Shown here: in pieces, positions 23,301 through 36,338 of the stretch
How positions within the stretch are numbered: the first letter of the stretch is position 1
How the letters are laid out: each line of letters starts with the position of its first letter
From: Bilabrum cf. latius
Taxonomy: Eukaryota > Bigyra: Bicosoecida > Bigyra > Bicosoecida
Assembly: GCA_965178125.1 (NCBI GenBank)
Contig: OZ237768.1
Span: 496,001 to 560,000, forward strand
Reading direction: 5' to 3'
Length of the DNA: 64,000 nt
Notes under the pieces: model-generated
What the model saw: the letters and a program-made list of their open reading frames with translations, nothing else
Told to the model about the DNA's origin: nothing
Database searches by the model: none
Translations under genes and position numbers: made by a program

Positions 23301-26300
23301 ACGGCCCACACGCTGCCCTTCGCTTGCCAGCAGTGTCCATGTGGTCCTTGCTCGGAATCAGGTCCAGATGCTCTGGCACCTGGCTGGCGATTTCCTGCCC
23401 GCAATAGCACGTGCAGCACGAAAATCCGCATCCGAGCAGCTGGAACGCGACAGCAATGGCTTTGGCGCAGCCGTATTGGCCATAGGTGCACAGGCACGAG
23501 CAGCAGCACATTGCGCCCAAGACGCGACCTCTGGTACACTGGCCATGGTACCTGTCCCAATGCCTCTCGCACGACCGCCGGGATTCCGTCAAATCGCAGC
23601 AACACAGTAGAACGTGTTTGCAACAATGCTGGTCTTCCTTTGTTCCGAGGCATGGGCAGGCGACGCCTCGGTCGCAGGTATCTCGGTCCTCACTGAGAAC
23701 AGCCTCGTACTGCTCCCCAGAATCGTATGCTGAGACCCCGCCGCCGAAATGAGTTAGAGCATCTCGTAATGAGGCGCGGCGAGACACGCGTTTCCTCAGC
23801 TTCATCGACTTGCGTCGGCGTCGCATCTCCCCTGCCCGCGCCTGGCTATCGGCTGGGGGCAGAGGCGGGGCGACCGAAGGCGGCTGCTTGGGGTGCTGTA
23901 CCCGCCTGCCAGTGCCAGTGCCAGTGCCACGGCCTCCTGTGCTAGTCGACAGGAACCCCGCCCCACGAGATGCCACAGGCAGCGGGGCAGGGGCCACCCG
24001 TGCGGGCGACTTGCCCGCGCTCAGACTGGGAACTTCATGCTGAACGGATAGAAGACCGCCCACTCGCTCCAGCTCACCGCTGTCTTCATGGCCATTGTAT
24101 ATTCCACGTCCCGCAGACATGCCGCCCGTTTCCCCTGGGATAGAGTCGGCGGTCGGCCGGAGGGCACTCAGCCCACCAGACTTGCGCCGACTGCGCTTGG
24201 GTCCGCGGCCCTTCCCGCCGATTGAAACGCTAGGTGTCGTCTTGCTTCGGGTCGAACCAAAGCAGGCGCAACACCGGATTGGGTAACGAGTCCTCAGTGG
24301 TCCCATCCAGCTAGATTTGGACCTGCGCGCGCCACTTTCTGAATCCGACGAGCTGCCGCTTGAGTCACCGGGACTATCAGAATCAGAGGAAGAGCCTGGG
24401 CTGTCGCTCTACTGCGAAGCACTGTGCTCCCCGGGACTGCGCCGCCCCGATCCCATGCTGCTAGCTTCAACACCTAGGCCCCCGCCACCAACTCGGCTTG
24501 CTGCATCGCCGTTGCCAGACCGTGGAAGTGTGGAAGCAAGCTGCGCGTTGGCCGCCTCAAGCTGCTTCTTGCGCTGCTCCTTAGCTCGTTTCCGACCGAT
24601 GAGCCTCATGAGCACCCTGGTCTTTGGCCGCCGGGCTCCGCGACCGCAGTCTCTGAAATCACACGCTACTGTGGAGCACAAGCAACCCGCGCTGCAGCAG
24701 TATGGATACGTGTACTTTGCTATCTCGCTAGTCATGAAGCAGCAGCAGAATGCGTCCTGCCTTACGTCACGATTACCGCTCCTGGAATGCAGGAATTCTT
24801 CCAGTTCCGCCATTGCCTCCTTGATGGTGATGTCGTCCTTATCCTCGCGCTCTCTGGCGTGACAGCAGCAGCACATGCGGTACCACACGCAGCGGCACGT
24901 CCTCCTCCAGAGCTTCCCGGCATGCCCGAACAAGTGGTTGGTATTAATGCCCCTGAAATGGCTGCATTGCACCCCGCACACCACCAAGGCAATATAGATG
25001 GCAAACGAGGCTAGAAGAACCCCAAAACTAAGCAGCGACCGGACCGAATCTTCCACTGCGAGTGCGGTCGGGCCCAGGATGGAAGCAGCCGCTCGCACGG
25101 GGTCGATCGAGTCAGCGAGGTAATTGAATGCGATTCCGGCCCCTCCGATGACGATACCCACGATGAGAACGGAGGACAGGGAGACCGCCACGTGCATCGC
25201 GGATAGCTCCCTGAGCGACCGCCTGACAAGGTTCGCGGTCGCGCGATCGACCAGCGACTCCATGTTCATGAGGCTCTTTGTCATCGCGGCGACTCTCGCA
25301 GCTGCCCGCTTCTCCGCCTTTTTTCGCTTGCTCTCAATCGCCTTGACGGGGCGCGCCGACAGCTTCGAGTCCCTCTCTGCGGCGTCCCGCGAGGTGTTGT
25401 GCGAGCTGGTGCTGGCTGCACTGCTTGCGGCACTGTTGGCTGCACTGCCAGGGACTGGATTCGCAGGAGGCGCGGACGCTACGAGAACTCCCTGCATGCT
25501 CCCAATTTCACCCGGTGCCGTCTTGTGCGGGGAGGACTTGTCCCGCTCGGAAAGTCCCTCCATAGAGGCAGTGAGCCCGATCATCGAGCCAGCGCCGTCC
25601 ACCACGAGCCCTTGCACCCCCTCGTCGTCCAACAAGCCAGCGCTTCTTGCCTTGTCAGCCAGCGACTTGTAGTTGCTAATGAGGTAGTGCATGCGGCGCC
25701 CGCAGCAAGCCTTGGTGCAGCCCAGCACTGCGCAGCAAGACTCGCAGCATGATTTCGGTCTTTTGAAAGGAGTAATCTTCTTGTGCTTGCCTTGCCGGTA
25801 GTTGATGGGCTGGTTCATTCCAACGTTCCTATCCATCGCGAAGAACCAGAGAACCGATTGTGCGAGTGCGGACAGGGTAGGGTCCTCGTTCGATTCACCG
25901 AGATGGCATGCGCCGCAGCACGTGGTGTCTGCGTAGACGTCATAGCAAGATGGCTCGACAGCGCCTTCGACGTCACTTTGACCATCAGGATCATCGTCGA
26001 GCTACGGAGTCTTTGGATCGGAGGATGACAGAGGGATCACTGCATCCTCCGGTGGGTGCTGCTTGCGGTCCATCGATTCCGCAACCCTCTTTCGGAGGGA
26101 TAGGAGGGCTCGCGGCCCACGTGCATGCGAGACAAGGCTGCCAGCGTCATCGCAACTAAAGAGCCACATCAGCACGTACCAGCAGGACCCAAGCCGCATT
26201 GACTGGATGGCATCAGTCGCAGGATCGAAATAGTCTTCATTCGAAAAAAATGTCCTGCTCACGATGTGCTGCAGCTGCACGCTGCCCAGGTAGGCCCGCT

Positions 26301-29300
26301 TCAGCCGGACATACCGATGCCCCGTGAAGCTGAAGGGGTGGTAGTACTGGTGCTGCGCCACAGCTCGCAACACACGCTCCGTGGCCACACTCGCCGCCTG
26401 CCTGGGCATGATCTCTTCAAGGAGAGCATCCCTCGCCCTCTGCTGGGCAGCGGTGGGCTCCCCGTTGCTCTGCTGCTCTAGAGGCTGCAGGATCCCGAGG
26501 ACTTCACCGTATCGTTTGGGTGCCTTGTCTTCTACCTGGGTGGGGACGGGCAGCTGCGGCGTAGTGTCCACGCGGCCTGCAGCGCCCTGGATCCGATCAT
26601 AGCCGTTGGCAAACGTCTCATTCATCTGCTGCGTCACGCTGTCCTGCATGTGGTCCGCTCGGCCCGTGCTTGTGCCTTCGCCCGAATCCAGCTCCAGTCC
26701 CTATCCCACAGTCGAGCCGTGCGCGTCACCCATGGGCATCATGCTGCCCCGGCCCATCATGCTGGCAGATTCTCCTCCCGTCTGCTGCAGCGTCTCGTCC
26801 CAGGCCGACAGACTTGCGACTCCGGGCCCGATGTTATCACTCGTCACACCGTTCCAACGGCCTTGCGAACCCTTGACCATCCCAGGCATCTCACCAGAAA
26901 CATCTCTGTGGGTCACGGACTCCGGCCTTACACCCATGCTTGGAAACTCCCCGTTTCCACCCGCCGCAGCCGCAGCAGCCGCAGCAGCTCCAACCGCGGA
27001 GGCGCTTGCTCCAACCCGAGCACGCCGGCCCTGTATGGACTAAGACAGCCTGCCGGAGCTCCCAGGTCTAGCAGGCGCCCTGCCCTATCCACCCGGTGGG
27101 TTAGTGGACGTGCGGACAGTCATGCTCAAGAACTATTGCGGGCCCCGCGGCGGGCGCGAACTCGCCTGTACGGCGGTCATGTCGGTGGGAACCGTCTCGA
27201 AAGTTCCCTCGCGCAAGAGGGAAGAAACGCGGTATATTCCTGGCATCAGCGCGGGTGCTCGCAACAGAGCAGGGTAGAGAAGCCTTCGGTCGCGGCTCCT
27301 CGCTGCGAACCGAATGATCGACATCATCGTGTCCCAAGCAGACATGGCGGCACCTGCCTCCTCAGGCGGAATACCGAACTGGTGCGCAATGGTACTTGGA
27401 ACAGCGAGTTGGTTCAGACTACGCGTGTACTCTCGTTCTACCAGGGCCGATTCGCCCTCGGTATCGTTGCCATCGATGTACAATTTCGTTTGTTTCGAGG
27501 AGGTTGGCGCTGCTCCGAGCTTGCGGCTGCTACCTGCACCGGCATTACCACTGGCCACCTCGACCGTTTGCTGCTTCCCAATCTTGTGTATAGGCTCATT
27601 GGAAGACGATGTGCCCGCTTGCACGATGGGAAACGAACCGTATGGCCTCCGAACTACTAGCTTTGCCACATAGGCAGACTGCGCACCGGGCAGCCCGATG
27701 TGCATGGGCATGCACTTGGGGCCTCCGAGCGCCACCGAATTCTTGAGGCTGTTGGCTGGATGCAGTTCTCGATGCATGATCATCTCATCCGTGTCTTCTT
27801 CCGTGCTGTAAAAACCCTCAGTGTCGAAGAAAAGATCGATCATCTCCTTGCGGTGGTCCCGCTCCGGGCGGCGCAAGGACCGCCGGCGGGTGCCTGACGG
27901 GGTCGGGCTATTTCTTCTGGGTGGTGGAGGGAGTTCAGCCGCCTTTTTGCACTCCTGGATGACCCTCTTGAAAGTAGCGTGCTGTTTCCGGGTAATCTGG
28001 TGCAGGTTGAGTCCGGGGGCATCTGTCTGCACGTGCACCACCGAGAGGTCGGCAAGGTGCTGATTCGACAATGTGCTGTCCTTTGGCATCGTACGGAGGA
28101 CCTGCTTGACCTTGCTCTAAATTCGGACGGCGCGTGTCCTGTCACGAATGTAGGCCTGCAGTTTCAGAGCTCGTTCCACGTTTGCTTTGGCCTGCGCTAT
28201 GGCCTCCTGGCTGGTCTTGCGGTTGCTGGGTGGTGGGGCCATTCGGGAGCTGTACGGAGCTAGTGTCATGTCAGTGGGATGCACCTTGATGCGGACGCTC
28301 GGAGTCTGGTTTCGGACCCCCTCTGGCATATGCTGCTCAAATGACTCGCCCAGGTTGGAAATGTACCTGCGCCTGCCGACATCGTCCCCAGATGCAACCC
28401 TGGCAGAGTCCAGCGGAGGCGGTTGCCTGGCAGTTCCTGACGTCTCATTGGACTCCCCGAGAGTGCCTAGGCGGTTCTATCTCGGGGTGTTGACTGACTC
28501 GTAGGATTCTTTGCCGCGATGCAGCCTTACTCCAAGTTCTGTTGACACGCGCGAAGATCCAGCTTCCTTTGCAGCACCCGATGACCCGCTCCTGTCGCGA
28601 TTACCGGCTCCCGGGCTGGAGGATCCAGACTCGTGTTCGAGGTGGGGCGTGCGACGAACTAGATTCAAATCGATGGACGGGCCCTGCGGATGGCCGCGAG
28701 CGCTCCGTGGCGGCTTGCCTTGGTTGTCGGGAGACTTCAATAGGCTTCTGTTCGATGCACCTGGCTGGAGCATCACCCCGTCACTGGGATGGGCATCGAT
28801 TGAGATGTAGTGCTGAGGCCTTCTATTTCCATACCCTGCTGCACCACCTCTAGTTGACTCCAACTTGCTCCCATCGCTCGAATCTCTGCCATCGCGCGAC
28901 ACAGCTGGCTGTTGCAATCCATTGTGGACGGTGGGCTCACCTAGCACCATGGAGCCGAGCTCGACCGATTGCATGGCCAGCGATTTCATGGCGAGCTGAG
29001 CGGCGCTTTGGCCACCGCCCCTCTTTTTCCTGGCCCTAGTGGAGACATACCTGGGCACAGCGGGTAGCAGTGATATCTCCGCTCCCGGCCTCAGCCAAAA
29101 CACGTGGAAAAGCTTGTCACCCTTGCCCTTGAGCTTGACCGCTCCCCTGTACAGAGCTGTGAATGTCATGGGATGGTTAAGCGCAGTCATTTCCAGCGAT
29201 TGCCTCAGCTCCATGAGGCAATCCATGCTCATGAGGATTTGGCTGGTGGCGCTCTTGCCCGCATGCCGACTCGTCACGTTGACGGGGTCGCCAAAGAGCC

Positions 29301-32300
29301 TGCGGGTTGGTAGAGCGAGGGGGGGGGGGGGGGGGGCGAAGATGGCCAATGGGGTCGACAGGGTGCGCGCAGATCGAATAGTAAAGGCGCATAGAGCATA
29401 AAGTTTGTTTGTTGCGAGGCGCTAACGTTGCCTCACTTCCATGCCGGAGTCCTCGCCCCTACTGTTCCTGCTGTGATTGCGCCCGAGTGCAGACCGATCT
29501 TGATCTGGATGCTCTCCGGGTCGTCCATGTTGTCCGGATCCACACGGAATTCGCCAGCCTCTGTGAAGTCGTGGATCATCTTCTGCATCAGCACGGCCAT
29601 GTTACAGGCGCACTCGGCATGCATCGTCGTTGGCTCAAGAGCACCTGCGACGCCGAGCCACGTGGACTCGATCGTTTCCACTTTAGTCACATGGCAGGCG
29701 CTCGCGAGGCGGTCAAAGAGGCCGAATACCCTGTCCAAAGCGGCTACCACCTTGTGGTCGGGGTACTTCTTTACCAGCTTGGCGTAACCAACAGCGTACG
29801 CGAACAGCACCGTCGTACTCTTGTGCTTATCGGCGAGGTGCTCAAACCTCTCTTCTTTCGTGGCGTCAAGGGAATGAAGGTAGTCGACAAGTGCCAGCTC
29901 GGAAGCATTCAGCGCAGAGAGGTTCTTCTCTGCTCGCTTGAGGAGCTGGTCTTTGTGCTTGTGACCTTTCGCCACCCACTTTGCCTCGGCCTCCAGTGCC
30001 CTGTCCCGAGTGCTACGCGACGAAGATTCGGCGCCTTCACCAGCATGACTGCTTCCCGCTCCAGATGCAGCCCCAGAAGAACCTCCTGCCGGTGCCCTCG
30101 GCTTCTTCCTGGTGGGTCGTGAGGGTCTTTGCCTACCGTTGGCCGGAGATTGTTGGCTGCTCGTCCGACTGGGTTCTGCTGCTGCTTCCGCTGCTGCTGC
30201 TTCCGCTGCTGCTGCAGACGATGTAGGGTCTGGTGCCAGCGTCTTGTACTGATGCGAGAGCGGGGACTTTCGCGATGATCCGGTGGTGTGCTGCGCAGCA
30301 TTGTTAGGTTGGGATCTAGTGCGCGGAAAATCTGGATCATCACTGCTGCGGTCTGCTGCCTTCCCTTCGAAATCGAGGGGGGCGAGTCTGCCGGGTGGCT
30401 TGACTCCGATTGGCTGGGTTCCGACCGCTCCATATTCATCTGCCCGGGAACTGCCTGCATTCTGAGACTTGCTGGACTTGCCGCCTTCTGCTTTGCTGCC
30501 TTCGATCGCAGCACTAGGCTCCGAGGTAGATGAGGGCTCTCTTCGGCTGCCGTCGTCTTCTCCCTCCTCGCCTTGTCTGACGCTTGCTTTGCTAGCGATC
30601 GATCCAACTGAAGAAGCAAACGATGCACCAGCAATACCAGTTCCGTTGCCTTGAGTATGCTGGTGATCGGAACCGTGTGAAGTGCTGGAAATGGTCCCTA
30701 TCGCGACCATTTCAGCTGCCAGCTACTTCTTCGCTTTCATCAGCGCCAACCTGCGCTGCTCTGGCAGCTGCAGCATGTACCAAGCACGCACACGAAGCGC
30801 ATTCACGTGCGAATCGCAGGCGCGCCTAAATCCAGTGCTGAGTCTGGATAGCTCAGCGCCTCGCTCTGCGACCGCATCTGCCCTCTTCTTCAACCTGCCT
30901 TCATCTCCGAAGAAAACCATGCTGCCATTTCCAGGCCCGTCCGTGTCTGCGCCTGCCTCATCCACGTCCATATCTGCCTCGCCCTGTCGTAGAGCCTCTG
31001 ACGCTTCCTTCCCCTCCCCATTGTTTTCCATCTCCTTTGCTAGCTCTTTAGCCACTCGCACAGTGGCGCGCTGGTCGATAGTTGCCAGGTCTGCACGACG
31101 ACCACGCTTCTTGCGTTTCAGCTACGAGGGCAAAGTGGGTCCCAGGTCAAGGGTGCTCGACCCTAGCTCTACTCTGACTTGCTTGCGATACCTGCTGGTA
31201 AACTGAGCACTTCCCTCTATCCCAATGGAGCTATAGGACGGCATGTTGCCCGCACCTTTTGATGCGCTGCCGAAGCCAAGCTCTCCGAGGCTTGCACCGG
31301 AGGGCAATGCACCCCCAAGAGCACCAGACTCCTCGATGGACAGGCGATGGGCCCCTGCACCACCGCCGGGGTTCTTTGACGATCCCACACCGATCATCAT
31401 TGCAGGATCGAAGCTACCGATGCTGTCGGTGCCGTCCCCGTCTCCAGTGGCAAGAAACTTCTCGACTGATTCGGAGGCACCAGCGCCCGTGTAAATTCTC
31501 CTGTTACCGCTTGACGAAGTTGAGTTGCCCTGCTGTGTACTATGCTTTGTTCCAAGGGCTTTTTGGACATCATTGGCGGCCATCCGCGCTTCCGATAAGC
31601 GCCTTCGAGCACGCTTGATTGGCCCAGTAGTCACACCGGTCTCCTTCGCTTCTGTCGCATCTGCAACCTCGCCGCCAGACTCGCCGCCCCTTCGGTTGTC
31701 CAGCTCCATGATTCCGGATGAGTCTCCATCCGAGTCGTCGTACTTGCCAGTAGCCGCTTGATCGTCGTCATCGTAATCCACGATACCGAGAGCAGTGTCC
31801 AGATCACCAATGGGGCCAAACCCACCGCCTTCCGGCCTGTTTTCCTGCGCTTCTAGCATCTCCAGCTTGTCTCCCATTCTAGCGTGTTTGCGTCCAGCCG
31901 ATGCAGACATCCAGTTGGCCACGGTATCGCCCCCCATGGAAAACGACCTGCCTTTGCTTAGGGTCATTGCCTCGACGCTCTGATGGATCGCAGCGAGTGT
32001 CCTTGGATCAGCCGCGGCCTCCAACATGGAGAGCTGAAGACTGGCCCCCATCCCGTCAGCCAGCATCTTCAGGTGACTCCCTTCTCCGCCTTGCCGCCGC
32101 CTGTTCGTGGTCATGGCCTGCATGTCAACATCATCGCTTCCGGCCGACTACCTCTTTGAAGTCCCCCTGTGTCGACGCCCGCCGGCGGCTGAATGCTCCG
32201 CGGAAGCCCTCCGATTTCCAACCTCCTGCCCACCAACTACGATAGGCCCCCCAGAGGCAGCCGACATGGCGCTGGCATCCGAAGAGCGCTGCGTGCTCGC

Positions 32301-35300
32301 ACGGGTCGCAACGGGGGCATCTGTGCCGGCTAGTCCCGACCTGGCCGTGGTGTGCCCGCCGCCCGTTGCACCATCAGAAGCTGCCGATCCTCGTCCCGAC
32401 ATTCCTGACATGTCAAGGTTGTCTGATTGCTGCAGGTCAATCACTGCTTTGTGCTTGGCCTGTCCACCCTCAGTGCCGGCCCCAGCTCTGTGTCTCGTGC
32501 CTCGCTAATCGATCTGATGAAGCCCGGGCGCATTCGGGCCATAAGCGTTGGTGGCTCCGCCGTGCGAAGCTCTGCTGATCCACGAAGCCGTCTGCGTGAG
32601 CACTCGCTCCGTGGCATACTCGGGTCTCTCGTACTCGGACTCGCTGCCACCTCCCACAAGCTCGTCATCGTCGTGCTCAAGATCATCATCGTCATCCTCG
32701 TCGTCCTCGTCTTCGCGGACGACTGGCAGATCAGGTGGCTTGCTGATGGGCTGCGGTGCCGCGACCCGGCGCAAGGTTGCAGAAGGACCCTGGGGACCTG
32801 GCAGTGCTACTGCTGGATCCACTGGCTCATCACCTTCGCTAGACCGTGACGAATGACCTTCGGTTTCGCTTTTTTGGCTATGAACGGCCGTCCTGCCGTT
32901 CTTGGTTCGCTCCTCCCCGCTCGCGTTGGAGCTGTCCTGTCGCGAGCCAGACAGCTCGTTTGAGGATCCAGCCCCCTCGCGGCCCTCTGCGATACTGGGC
33001 AGCTCGGACAAGACCTTGTTTGCGCCCTGTCCGTGTCCGCCCAGACCAAGAGAACCGGGTGCAACCTCGCCGACCCTCGAGCCGCTTGCCAGCTACAAGC
33101 TCTCGCCCTCGACCCCCGGCACTATATCAGCGGATGGAAGGGGCCGGAGGGGTGCTTTCTTGGTCTCCATGTCACTTGTCACTTTCTTTACAACGTCGAG
33201 CGTGGTTGAAATCGTGCTACCGGACTATGTGCGGGTCCTGCCTGTCTTCTGCATGTGGGCCTAAACGAAGCTTGGTGCCCGTTCCAGCTCGCCTCCTCCA
33301 GTACCCACGTCTCCTAGCTTGACCGCTCTGTTCTCTGCCTGTAACTTGCTCATGTGGTTCTGGGGCAGCATGGTGAGGGCCAGAGACTTCTGCACCAGAC
33401 GGTCAACGGCTAGTTTCACCCGGCAGTTGAACTCGTCCAGGAGCCTCCAGGCGTTGCTGCGGCCTGACCTGTACATCATCCTCGACGCCCACATCGTGAT
33501 GATACCGCCCACGATGCGAAGCGATTGTACGGTTAAGTGCACTTCACCAACCGTGAATGGAGCCGCCGCTAGAATCTCGCCCCGTACCGCAAGTACCTGG
33601 GCGTCGTCTCCGACGGGACGCCGAAACAGGTCGCTTGACGAGCCCCATAGAGACAGGTGGGGGCACCCATCGTCAAGCTCCAGCTAGAAATCGAACCCTG
33701 GCAGGCTACACACCGCCACGGCGATGCCCTGAGCACCCTACCAGATCGACACGCCCACGCTGATGGCCTACAAGGCAAGCCCGACTATCGCGCTCGCCCA
33801 TGGCAGCTGGGACGGTGCAACGTGACACATGGCACCCACGAACACAAGCAGGTCGATGAAGTACTGCAGCACAGTGTACGATGCAGAGAGAGTGGAAGTC
33901 GGGTGGTCCAAGGGCACCAGGTGCTGGATCAGAAAGCTGTGCAGCAGGTCCAGCACAAACACGCCCGAGAAGGTGATGAGCAAAAGCGCGTTCATGTCGC
34001 CGATTATCTGAACCATCCTTCCCTGGGTAGGTCGCCTCGAGCTCGAGAGCCTGGTCTGCATCATTTTCTGGAACACCTTGTACCCGATCGGCTTGCTCTT
34101 GCTCTTGCCCTTGGATTTGCTCGAGCTGGCGGAGGCGGGCTTCCTAGCAGCCGCAGCTCCAGCAGCCCCGCCAGAGGATGGCCGCACGTTGCTGCTGCTG
34201 CTGCCCGTGTGCTTCCTCTTGCTATCTGAATCCAAGTACCTAGTACGGCTGGCCGATGGAAAGTGACCAGAGCTATCATCGGTATCTTCAAGCGGGTTCT
34301 AACCGTCAGCTGTGAACGCACGCGGGCTCGCCTTTGGGTCACGACCGCGATCGCTGGTCGGTAGCGACTGGCTTACGGCAAGCGACGCTACACTGTCACC
34401 GTCGGAGCATTGAGAGCAGCAGCAGCAGCAGACCCTGCGGCACAGGGCATACCTGCAGCACACCACAAAGCACAGCCTGCCAGCCAGCGACCCCCCCTGC
34501 TCCCGAGGCCTGGTGTCTTTTTTGTCTATGTGCATGTCTTCCAGCCGGGCTCGAGCCTGGGACACCTCCTCTAGTCGAGGCACGGGTTTAGCGTACATTT
34601 GCGTGCCTGCCTTGACGTCGTGCTCGATGGCACGCAAGGGGGCGCCCATCGCCGCCAAAACGGGCTCAAAGGGGACTCGAGTCGCCTCCTCGCTATGCTC
34701 GTCCCACCTGCCATCTGCACCGGGAGGTAGCAGCCCACTGGCCGCAAGTTCCCCCTCGGAGTTCCGAGCGAGCATGTCGTGGATCCCATTGCTGGGCGTG
34801 GGGGCAGCTTCCGTTGGTGGTGCTACACCACCGCCACTGCCTTCTGCAGGCCCCGGCCCTTTGTGTAGGCCACCGCCTTGTGATGAGGAGCCTTTGAGCG
34901 AGGACCGCTGCTCCACCTGCCTGACGATCTGCACGCCCGCCTCGTTTTCGTGGAGCGCCACCTGGTAGGCCGCGTGCAAGAACCTCGCTTGTTCCCTGGC
35001 ACGCTCCTCCTCCATCTGCTGGTCCAGCTCCTCCCGTGCCTGTCCCCTCGCCGCCTGCATCTCGAGCGACGACACCTAAGGGATGTTATACCCAGTCTGA
35101 TAGGGACCAAGCACTTCCCTGTGCCACGTCGACAAAGCCGCACACAGCCCCAGCACCAGAAGCACCCTCAGCACCTGCACGAGCACCAGCGACAGCTTAC
35201 CCCATCCCCCGAGCAACGCACCTTCCTGCCCTTCCTCATCATACTCTATCGAGGGAACAAACCCGCCAAGCACGTGTCCCCTCACGCTCAGATGAACGTG

Positions 35301-36338
35301 CACCGAGTGCAGCGCGGCAGAGACAATCACGTAGGCCAGGAAGAGGTAGCTCGCTGCAACGATCGTCTGCAGTCGGGACCGCTCGAAGCTATACAGGGCA
35401 TATGCCTGCTACCACAACGGGTCGACGTACGTTTGCCAACGGCTGTCTTTCGTCGCTGCCATGATACCCGCGGTATCATATTTGGCTCCGGATCCGCCCT
35501 CCCCCTCTTCCTCGCTGTCTGCGTCGCTGTCTTGGTCCCGGCCGGGGGACGGTGCCCCTGGGCCGCTTGCGTCCGGCGTGGTGCCACCGCCAACCGCAGG
35601 CGCTACTGCAGGCACGCTGCTTTGGTCAGCGGAAGGGAGAAACACGCTGCCACCCGTGCCCCCGCTCCGTCTGCTTGTCCCGAGCAGGACGCTGCCCGCC
35701 GTCTCCCTGCCTTTTCCGCTCTTGCTCAGCAATCCCTTCCCGGCGTGCAGCCCGTCCCGCATACTCATCGCTCGCTTGCGCTTCTCTCTAAATCCAACTT
35801 TATCAGATGGATCTTCCAACCTGGAGGCGAGCCTTAGCGGTGTTCGCATTCCGCGAGACTGGCCGTCCGGAGAGAGTGCGGCACCAAATGAAGTTTCTCG
35901 CTTCGGCGTGGCAGGGATCGGTGTCTGAGGCGGCGCATTGGAAGGAGTTTGCTAACCGCTTTTACTTTCGCTGGAGCTATGGGATTTCCATCCGCCGGAA
36001 CGTTTCGGCTGGTAGGACAGGTCGGTTACGGGGCCGTGCTCTTTGAATCGGTCTCCGATGGCCTCGTTGACAGGCCCAGGGAGCGACGCTCTCCTAGCCT
36101 TTCCGGATGCACTTGCATGACTACTTCCAGACCTAGCGCGGCCGTCTTGGGGTGATGCCTCCCGGTGACCGCCGGTGTCCGGCATTCCCAGCACACCATG
36201 GTCAACGCTTCCTCGCGTCCACGCCATCAGGGAGCTCTTGCGGTGGCGCTTCGGGGTTTTGGCAGCCATACCTGCTGGTGTACTAAAATTACGATGATGC
36301 GCAGGCGTGAAAGCGTCGTCGTCGTCGTTCAGAGACAT
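20320..36338 (-). CDS. Giant twin-cassette transmembrane nucleotidyl cyclase (class III)
   Basis: The model is 36338-29437 joined to 29299-20320 (5,294 codons including TGA), with about 30 in-frame TAGs. A long disordered N-terminus leads to a first membrane cassette (35.4-33.4 kb, about six hydrophobic segments). Next come a catalytic-like domain (C1, 29.8-29.2 kb), a long linker, a second membrane cassette (25.2-22.8 kb), C2 (22.6-21.8 kb) and a Ser/Arg/Gly-rich tail. The topology is that of mammalian adenylyl and ciliate/apicomplexan guanylyl cyclases. C2 keeps both metal-binding Asp (YADIKGFT, DTIGD) but has lost the Asn/Arg pair. C1 has lost the Asp (LFAYAVGY, ETIES) but keeps Asn/Arg (GDPVNVTSR). 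The KVETI glutamate in C1 is guanylyl-cyclase-like, yet the partner position is Lys, so substrate is undecided. An upstream 5' exon is possible: an acceptor-like CACAG lies near 36479. Confidence 0.83.
21770..22625 (-). other. Cyclase half C2: metal Asp kept, Asn/Arg lost
   Basis: The strand VTVLYADIKGFT (Asp codon 22596-22594) and the hairpin DTIGDC (Asp at 22464-22462) keep both metal-binding aspartates. A ~100-residue low-complexity insertion follows. The second lobe, RIGIHTGDALGAVIGGL and LLWGFTPWLANQYES, shows Trp and Gln where Asn and Arg normally sit. An in-frame TAG falls between GGL and RPRY, where related enzymes have Lys or another polar residue. Confidence 0.78.
29180..29820 (-). 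other. Cyclase half C1: metal Asp lost, Asn/Arg kept
   Basis: The segment STTVLFAYAVGYAKLV aligns with the usual VTVLFADIVGFT strand, and the first metal Asp is Tyr (codon at 29798-29796). KVETIESTW replaces the usual IGDAY, so the second Asp is gone. IKIGLHSG, then after the intron LFGDPVNVTSR, retains the Asn and Arg that stabilise the transition state in class III cyclases. This half could bind the triphosphate moiety for its partner but cannot bind the catalytic metals itself. Confidence 0.75.
29300..29436 (-). other. Intron with 18-C polypyrimidine tract
   Basis: This 137-nt intron starts GTGAGG and ends CCCGCAG. Splicing joins GCATGGAA to GCTCTTTGG, giving PAWKLFGDPVN, exactly the cyclase core. 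It is phase 2 and explains the frame change between the two parts of the gene. The homopolymer of G on the + strand (~29320-29337) is its pyrimidine tract in transcript sense. Confidence 0.85.

Noticed and set aside
29320-29337. Frameshift by homopolymer sequencing error in the cyclase gene
   Set aside because: The run lies in a 137-nt segment with GT and AG ends whose removal restores an exact cyclase motif in phase, so it is better explained as an intron.
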